A DNA stretch of 64,000 nt from Eucalyptus grandis (Eukaryota; Streptophyta; Magnoliopsida; Myrtales; Myrtaceae), in contig NC_052619.1 of NCBI RefSeq assembly GCF_016545825.1, positions 3,983,501-4,047,500 of the forward strand, in the 5' to 3' direction. The notes under the pieces are model-generated. The model did not search any database. It was not told the DNA's origin and saw nothing but the letters and a program-made list of their open reading frames with translations. The number at the start of each line of letters is the position of its first letter. Position 1 is the stretch's first letter. Positions 58,459-64,000 of this stretch are shown in pieces. Both the position numbers and the translations under genes were made by a program.

Positions 58459-58974
58459 TGCTGGAAATATGTTGAAAAAGATTAGAAAATAAGATCAATT
58501 ATCTGAGACATGTAAGTATTTTTCTTAAGGATAATTCCACCCCTTAGAGTACAAAAGTATGTGCAATAGGCTCTGATGGCTATTTTCCTAAGATACAACA
58601 AACATTTTTCTTTATCATAATAGAAGAAAGAGGAATAACTATGTGTATAACCCGACAAAAAAAGGAAAGATATGTAAAGAGTAAAAATAATATTCCTATT
58701 TCGTTATGTATCACTTTTTATTATCCTCAAGTAATAATTTGTAGGTAAAACGAAAAAAGCCTTCCATCATCAATTCTTGCAACACCTTTGTGGGCTCCTT
58801 AGCAAGAAATGATAAAATCGTTACAAATCCATTGCAGCGAAGACCGTTATAAAACTGTTATTAAACCATCATAAAATGTTACAAAACTATTATCGATTAA
58901 TGACTTTTATGCCTGTCATAATTTCTATAAAAAAATTACTTTCAAATATTTCAAAAATGTTGAAACATTTAACA
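58459..58974 (-). repeat. Ty1-copia LTR, copy B
   Basis: Minus-strand start TGTTAAAT directly after GTGGGGGAT (polypurine tract), end TTTCCAGCA. About 516 bases, aligned along its length with LTR A. Confidence 0.7.
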
Positions 58975-60096
58975 ATCCCCCACATATTTTAAAAGGTTTT
59001 GAAAAGAAAAAAAAATAATGTTGGGCTATTGGAATGTAATACATCAGAATTGGTGCTTGTTAGACTATATATTAATCCTAGAAAGAATGAATACAATTCA
59101 TAAAATCATTGGTGAAGTGTATAACTTCTATGAAACAAGAATTTCATTTTGTGAGTTATGATTTTCACCAATCATATTACACTCCCATAAATTTTATTGT
59201 TCAACGCGGTTTTGCACTGATAGGGCATACGCGTGTTTGGTTTTTTCATAAGTACTATGGAGATTATTGCTGATAATTCTCATAAGAGTGTCTCTACTTA
59301 ATAATTATTTAGGTGATTTCATCAAGTGTATTATGCAGTTCAATATACCACCAGTGATGGCTACGGAATTCATTAAGAGTCTAGTTCAACCTTTTTTTCA
59401 TTGTAGTCTTGCACTATTCTCACATTAGGAGAGACAACAATTTTTAATAGTGCATCACTAGATCAACAAGTTATTTGTCATTACACATGAACCTAATTCA
59501 TGGGATTGCCAATCACAAATTAGGTTACCATAACTCTTGATTATCTTTAACTAACTAAAGTACCATTCCCCTCGATGTATAGTTAGAGGATCAACCGAAT
59601 TTACTTTTGACTTTACATAGTTGACGGACATAATTTCATCTTTAAATAATTGTTTTACCATAGCACGTCTCAACTAAACGTGTCTCTTTTACCATTGAAA
59701 GTTTTTGCATTGTGATGGTCAAATGCCCAAACACTATAAGTGTTGATTTCATTAAAAAGGAGTATCTGCTAAGAAATTTTTTAGCTAGCCTAATTGCTAG
59801 AACTAAATTTACCACCCATTCTTTCACTTAGCCACAATATTAGGTTGGGAATGGTTGCAGCACTTACATCATTAGATCATCAACTTCAACTAAGTTGACT
59901 TTTGATTTAGTAGGATTGTCATTTCCCCCATAATTTTTGTTTGGTTGATTTTCAATTTACAACATCTCCACAAAGGGTGAACACATATCTTATAGCGGAT
60001 TTTGTCTCATTTGAATCTGATATCTAGTTAACATCACTGTAACCTTCTAGTGCAACGAGAAATCCACTATATAAAATGCCATAGCTTTATATTCAC
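58975..60096 (-). mobile_element. Truncated Ty1-copia element, RNase H end, copy B
   Basis: Same structure as copy A. Recognisable minus-strand blocks include EGYSDVN and ISDSNETKSAIRYVFTLCG near 60000, with the NGKRDTF block near 59690. Internal stops are present. Its break with non-copia sequence lies at the equivalent point to copy A. Confidence 0.75.
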
Positions 60097-61143
60097 ATGA
60101 ATGTAAAATTACAACTCCAAAGTACATATTTGCCCTTCATATCTTTCTTTTTTATCCACACTTTTTTTCTCATTCGGCCTCACATTTGCACACACATAAA
60201 ATAGCACACTCGATTCTCAAATGACAATTTACATGTCGTGCATCGTCTCCTAAACGAACCATTTAACATGCTCTACAATGGATGGAGCCATTGCAGCTTC
60301 ACTGCCCACAAGCTACTAGCCTCGAAGCAAGTCGGCTAGTCAAGAAAGGTGAGCCTCCAACACAGTTCAAAGCTTCAAATTGGATGAAAAGAAGTCACAG
60401 CCACCAACCTAATCTCAAAGAAGGACAAGCGATAGATGTAATCGAAAAACAACAGGCGGAATCTTCAATAGTTTGAGAGGCACAAGGAGGCGGCGCTGCC
60501 GTAGGCTTACCGGCTCCAACCTTTTTCCACCTAGTGAACATGGCAAAAAACATGGCACTTTACAGACCGCCTACAAAAAAGGACATGGCAATATCAATGT
60601 ACCAAAAAGAAAAAAACACGTGGCAATATCAAGTAGAGTTGAGGAAACTCATGCAATGCGAGAAAACTGAGTTCTGGATCTATCTATAGGCGTGCTGTCA
60701 TCTCTCGGTCAAAACCCATGAATGCAGCGTCCAAAAGACAGAATTGTTGCAATAAATTAAAACCTCAAAATCATGCTTGTTTTGCAGGTTTACTCAAAGA
60801 GGAGAGGGATATAGGACATTTGCTTGCAAAATAATAATCACAAACTTGAGTGAGAAAATGCTTACAAACGTCCAACTTCCTCTTTGAAAAAACAACCGTG
60901 TAAGTATCGAAGCTTCAAGAACGATTTTACCTGAGACTTAATAATCAGAAGGAGACGACTCAAAGCTCTTTAATGCTGATGCTAGATAATGTTCCATGAC
61001 AAACTGCCCACAAATATATGATATTTGTCCATCATTATCTTCGAGTCCTTGTTCGGTTCCAATAGTTGTGGTAGCAGTAGTAGTTGCACTTTGGGAATCA
61101 ACAAGACACTTCTCCTTAAGATTATTGGAAAACAAAAAAGAAT
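60097..61143. other. Duplicated flank of copia copy B and unique junction
   Basis: 60097-60925 parallels 55916-56710. 60926-61143 is unique to this side and contains the end of a minus-strand frame (GQISYICGQFVMEHYLAS). I do not recognise that protein, and no further exon supports it. Confidence 0.4.
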
Positions 61144-62481
61144 TGTTGGAAATTTGTTGAAAAAGATGAGAAAATAAGATCAATTTAGCTGATGCATGAA
61201 AGCATTATTGTTAATGATAATTTCGCCTCTCGAAGAATGAAATTTGGTATAATAGACTTTAGCGGCTATCCTCATAGAGATATAATAGATTTATTCTTCA
61301 TTTTGCATAGAATAATAGAATCAACATAAACAACTTATGTGTATAATAGTAAATAAATGAAAGATATTTACAAAGAAAAAAATATCCTTTTTTGATAGGT
61401 ATGTCACTTTTCAATTATCCGCATAGTAAGGGCGCGTTTGGTAACACTTCTATTCCCAGGAATAATTTCTGATCAGAAATAATTCTTTTTTGTTCTATTC
61501 TCGCGAACAATTTCTAACATTTTAAGTCATTTAACATTTTAAGTCGTTTGGTAACTATCTAAAATTTCAATTCTCGGAATAGAATTGCGTTTGGTAACGT
61601 TTTGAGAATTTCTAATCCAAATCATTTTTTATAATTTTTAAATAATTTGATTACTTTTTTATTTTATTTTCTTTTCTTTCTCTTCTTCTTCTTCAACATA
61701 CATTGATCATCGGCTTTAGGAGGACCAGCAACCGGCCAGATGAGGGCCGGCAACCTCGCCGAGCCACCGTGAGGTCGGCCTCGCCTTGGCCAGGCGAGGC
61801 CGACCTTGCGGTGGCTTGACGAGGTCGAGCCCCATCGATGGCTAGGCAAGCTCGATCTCACCAGATTTTGGCGAGGTCAAGCCTTGCCCGGCTAGGCGAG
61901 GCTCGCTAGTGGTTGGGGGAGGCTTAGGTGAGGCCCGCCAAGCCTCGCCGAACCTTGCCTTGGCTTGGCGAGCTTTTGGCGAGCTTGTCGGCGACTGGCG
62001 ATGATGGGTGGCGAACGGCAGGGGGCGACGGTGGCGGTAGACAGCAATGGCGACGACAGCAGCACTTGAAGAACAAGAGAGATGGAAGAAGAACAAGAAG
62101 AAAGAAGAGGAAAGATAACAAATAGATTGATTTTATTCTAGAATTGTTCCGGGAACAAAGAATCAATTTTTTCTACTTTTTGATTTTGTTCCAAATCTAC
62201 TTCTGTGAATAAAAAAAATAGAAATTTGTTCTCAGGAACAAAAATTTTACCAAACGTATTTCTGTTTCAAATCTACTTCTGGAAACAAAAGAAGATGAAC
62301 AATTACTATTTGGCAAGTTGCCAAACATGCCCTAAGAGTTTGTAGATAAAAGAAAGGAAATCATTTTTCCTCATCAACTTACAAATAAGTTAAAAATTGA
62401 TTGCAGTCGATACCATTACAAAACTGTTACAAAATAGTAGCTTTCATGCTAGTCATAATTTCTCAGAAAAAAAATCCAACA
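61144..62481 (-). repeat. Ty1-copia LTR, copy C, split by a TIR element
   Basis: Minus-strand start TGTTGGATTT (62481) and end TTTCCAACA (61144). Without the 903-base insertion at 61430-62332 it is about 435 bases and aligns with LTRs A and B. No polypurine tract or internal copia sequence adjoins it and no primer-binding site was seen, so it may be a solo LTR. Confidence 0.6.
61430..62332. mobile_element. Harbinger-like TIR element nested in LTR C
   Basis: Starts GGGCGCGTTTGGTAAC and ends with the inverse of GGGCATGTTTGGCAAC. TAA flanks both sides (61427-61429, 62333-62335). The outer parts have GAACAA/TTGTTC words; the middle (61720-62060) is GC-rich with repeated GGCGAGG/TTGGCGAG words, as in the element at 41971. 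No transposase. Nested position makes it younger than the LTR. Confidence 0.8.
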
Positions 62482-63361
62482 CTTTTCATGAAACTATAAC
62501 CGACACATGCAAATTCCGTGATTTTTCATACCTAATTTATTTTTTAGATTTTTTATAATTATGTGTTTTCTCGTTATTCATGTTAGAAATTAGGGAAAAT
62601 CGCATAGAAGTTAAAATCTCAAGGGTAAGAAGGAACTCGATAGCAATTAAGAGTAAAAAAAGAGGAAAAGAACAAAGGGAGGAGCGTGAATAATTTTTGG
62701 TTATGTGTATAGTACGAGTAATATTCTTAAGTTCGTGTACTTGAAATATAAAATATATCTATCAAGGTGGGTCTCAAAATAATGATTCCCCATTTTCTTC
62801 AAATATTGTAATAGGACCATTGCGAGACACTAGAAAATTGAAATGTACACTAAAGTTTAGAAATTCAAAACAAGGTAATTAGAACCTTTAGGATGGGGAT
62901 GCCAATTGCATTATTAAAACGTGCAAAGACTTTATGGCGTTTCCATATGATGGCGCAACAGTAATTTCATAATTAGAGTACGTTGCACATATGGCTGTCG
63001 ATGTAGACATCCAACACTGGCCGGAGGGGCCAACGAGCTAATTATAACCTCTTTCATTTTCTATAGATGAAAACTGGCTCATTTGATCACGTTCATTAGA
63101 CTTATTATAAATGATGTGACGACTTCTCGGAAGAATAATTTAACTTCATGATTCGATGATTCGACCTAGATCTAATCATGGTCCTCGCAGGGACAGCTCA
63201 CCAGCTTGCGCGCCCAAGCCACAAAAGCCTGAAGGGAAACTTTCAGGCGGGCTTCCGTCAAGCCATTCGGTCATAAGCCCAACATGATTTTTTTTGTTAG
63301 GGGCAGGCCTCGGCAACAAATTAGGTCCGGCTGACCCATTGTTGACCTCTACTTGACCATC
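62482..63361. other. Duplicated non-coding flank
   Basis: 62482-62614 is unique. From 62615 it follows copy A (56715-57540). No gene was recognised. Confidence 0.5.
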
Positions 63362-63364
63362 TAA

Positions 63365-64000
63365 GGGTGCGTTTGGGAAGACTTTTGGGGAAAGTCTTTA
63401 AATGCAGCGCTTTGAGTTGAATGTGTTTTTCAAAATGCAAATTGTGTTTGGTAAATTGTAATTTAAAAGTCCTTTGTGAAGTATCTTTGAGTAAAATGGT
63501 GTTTGGGGGAAGAAGGGCTTTTGTGAAAAAAAAAATATCAAAAGAAAAATAAAAAAATGAAAAAATGAAAAAAAGAAGGACAAAGCGGATCCGGGTGGCC
63601 GGCGGCGATCCGACCTCCTGGCGACCCCCGGTGGCCGGCGAGGTCGCGCGACCCTCGCGACCTCCGGCGACCCCGATCCGGGGCCGGCGAGGTCGCGCGA
63701 CGCCGTTGCGACGCGCGACCTGGGCCCGCGAGGTCACACGACGCCGTCGCGACCTCGGATTCCGGGCGGCGAGGTCGCGCGACGCCGTTGCGACCTCCGG
63801 CGACCCCGATCGGGGCCCGCGAGGTCACACGACGCCGTCGCGACCTCGGATTCGGGGCGGCGAGGTCGCGCGACGCCGTCGCGACCTCCGGCGACCCCGA
63901 CGGGGCCCGCGAGGTTGCGCAACGCCGTCGCGACCTCCGCGACCCGGATCCGGGTCGGCGAGGTCGCGCGGACGCCGTCGCGACCTCCGGCGACCCGGAT
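63365..64000. mobile_element. Harbinger-like element, 5' part, cut by the window end
   Basis: Begins GGGTGCGTTTGGGAAG after TAA (63362-63364), interrupting sequence that is continuous in copy A near 57532. From about 63583 it turns into a very GC-rich tandem repeat. The right terminus lies beyond the window. Confidence 0.6.
63583..64000. repeat. GC-rich tandem repeat, unit about 50 bp
   Basis: Repeats of GCGAGGTCGCGCGACGCCGT, then CGCGACCTCCGGCGACCCCG and GGGGCC-type joints. Units are partly self-complementary and CpG-dense, in sharp contrast to the AT-rich surroundings. Arginine-rich open frames here follow from the composition and are not genes. Confidence 0.9.

Larger units (their letters stand above)
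54145..63364. repeat. Segmental duplication block (copies A, B and partial C)
   Basis: Copy A is about 54145-57545. Copy B (about 58230-60925) aligns with A 54145-56710 at high similarity throughout, including non-transposon flanks. From about 62615 to 63364 the sequence aligns with A 56715-57540. Between them, 60925-62615 has an extra LTR (C) with its own flanks. So B plus the right part is one diverged copy of A with extra material, and A and B did not arise by independent insertion of the copia element. Unique sequence between A and B (57546-58229) includes a MITE. Confidence 0.75.

Noticed and set aside
62041..63922. Arginine- and proline-rich open frames at the right end
   Set aside because: They follow from GC-rich transposon and tandem-repeat composition; no domain is present.

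Overview
The window is plant nuclear DNA from a dicot. The genes are intron-rich with GT-AG junctions, the promoters have plant-type TATA boxes, and the spaces between genes are AT-rich and full of SINE, LINE, Ty1-copia, hAT-like and Harbinger-like remains. The proteins look like those of a rosid. I suspect a woody species, possibly of the Myrtales, but that is only an impression from the repeat types. No bacterial, viral or organellar segment was seen.

Four protein genes can be reconstructed exon by exon. (1) An ATX1/ATX2-type trithorax H3K4 methyltransferase, + strand, 24 exons, 5726-16969, with a TATA box at 5404. It carries two single-base frameshifts, one in exon 1 and one just before the SET domain. 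(2) A secreted, probably GPI-anchored aspartic protease, + strand, 10 exons, 34375-41271. (3) A small TPD1-like secreted cysteine-rich protein, - strand, 2 exons, 43173-43656. (4) A clade-E-like PP2C protein phosphatase, - strand, 5 coding exons, 46843-50288. These genes share no obvious pathway.

The rest is repeats. 550-4440 is a complex AT-rich tandem array. 18.4-27.1 kb has no gene but holds a decayed RTE-type LINE 3' end (about 22.44-23.17 kb). 27.15-29.2 kb holds unrecognised exon-like pieces. A SINE at 30273-30471 adjoins a 15-copy, roughly 187-bp satellite (30471-33269) whose monomers end in a SINE-like tail. Harbinger-like TIR elements with TAA/TTA target duplications lie at 37324, 41971, 61430 and 63365. 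A hAT-like element lies at 44642-45554. 54.1-63.4 kb is a segmentally duplicated block containing two truncated Ty1-copia elements, a further LTR and nested insertions. The last 400 bases are a very GC-rich tandem repeat inside the fourth Harbinger-like element.

The most useful observations are the two frameshifts in an otherwise well-kept ATX gene, the likely SINE origin of the satellite junction, and several tiny poly(A) retro-insertions bounded by 9-15-bp target-site duplications. I found no convincing new multi-gene system.
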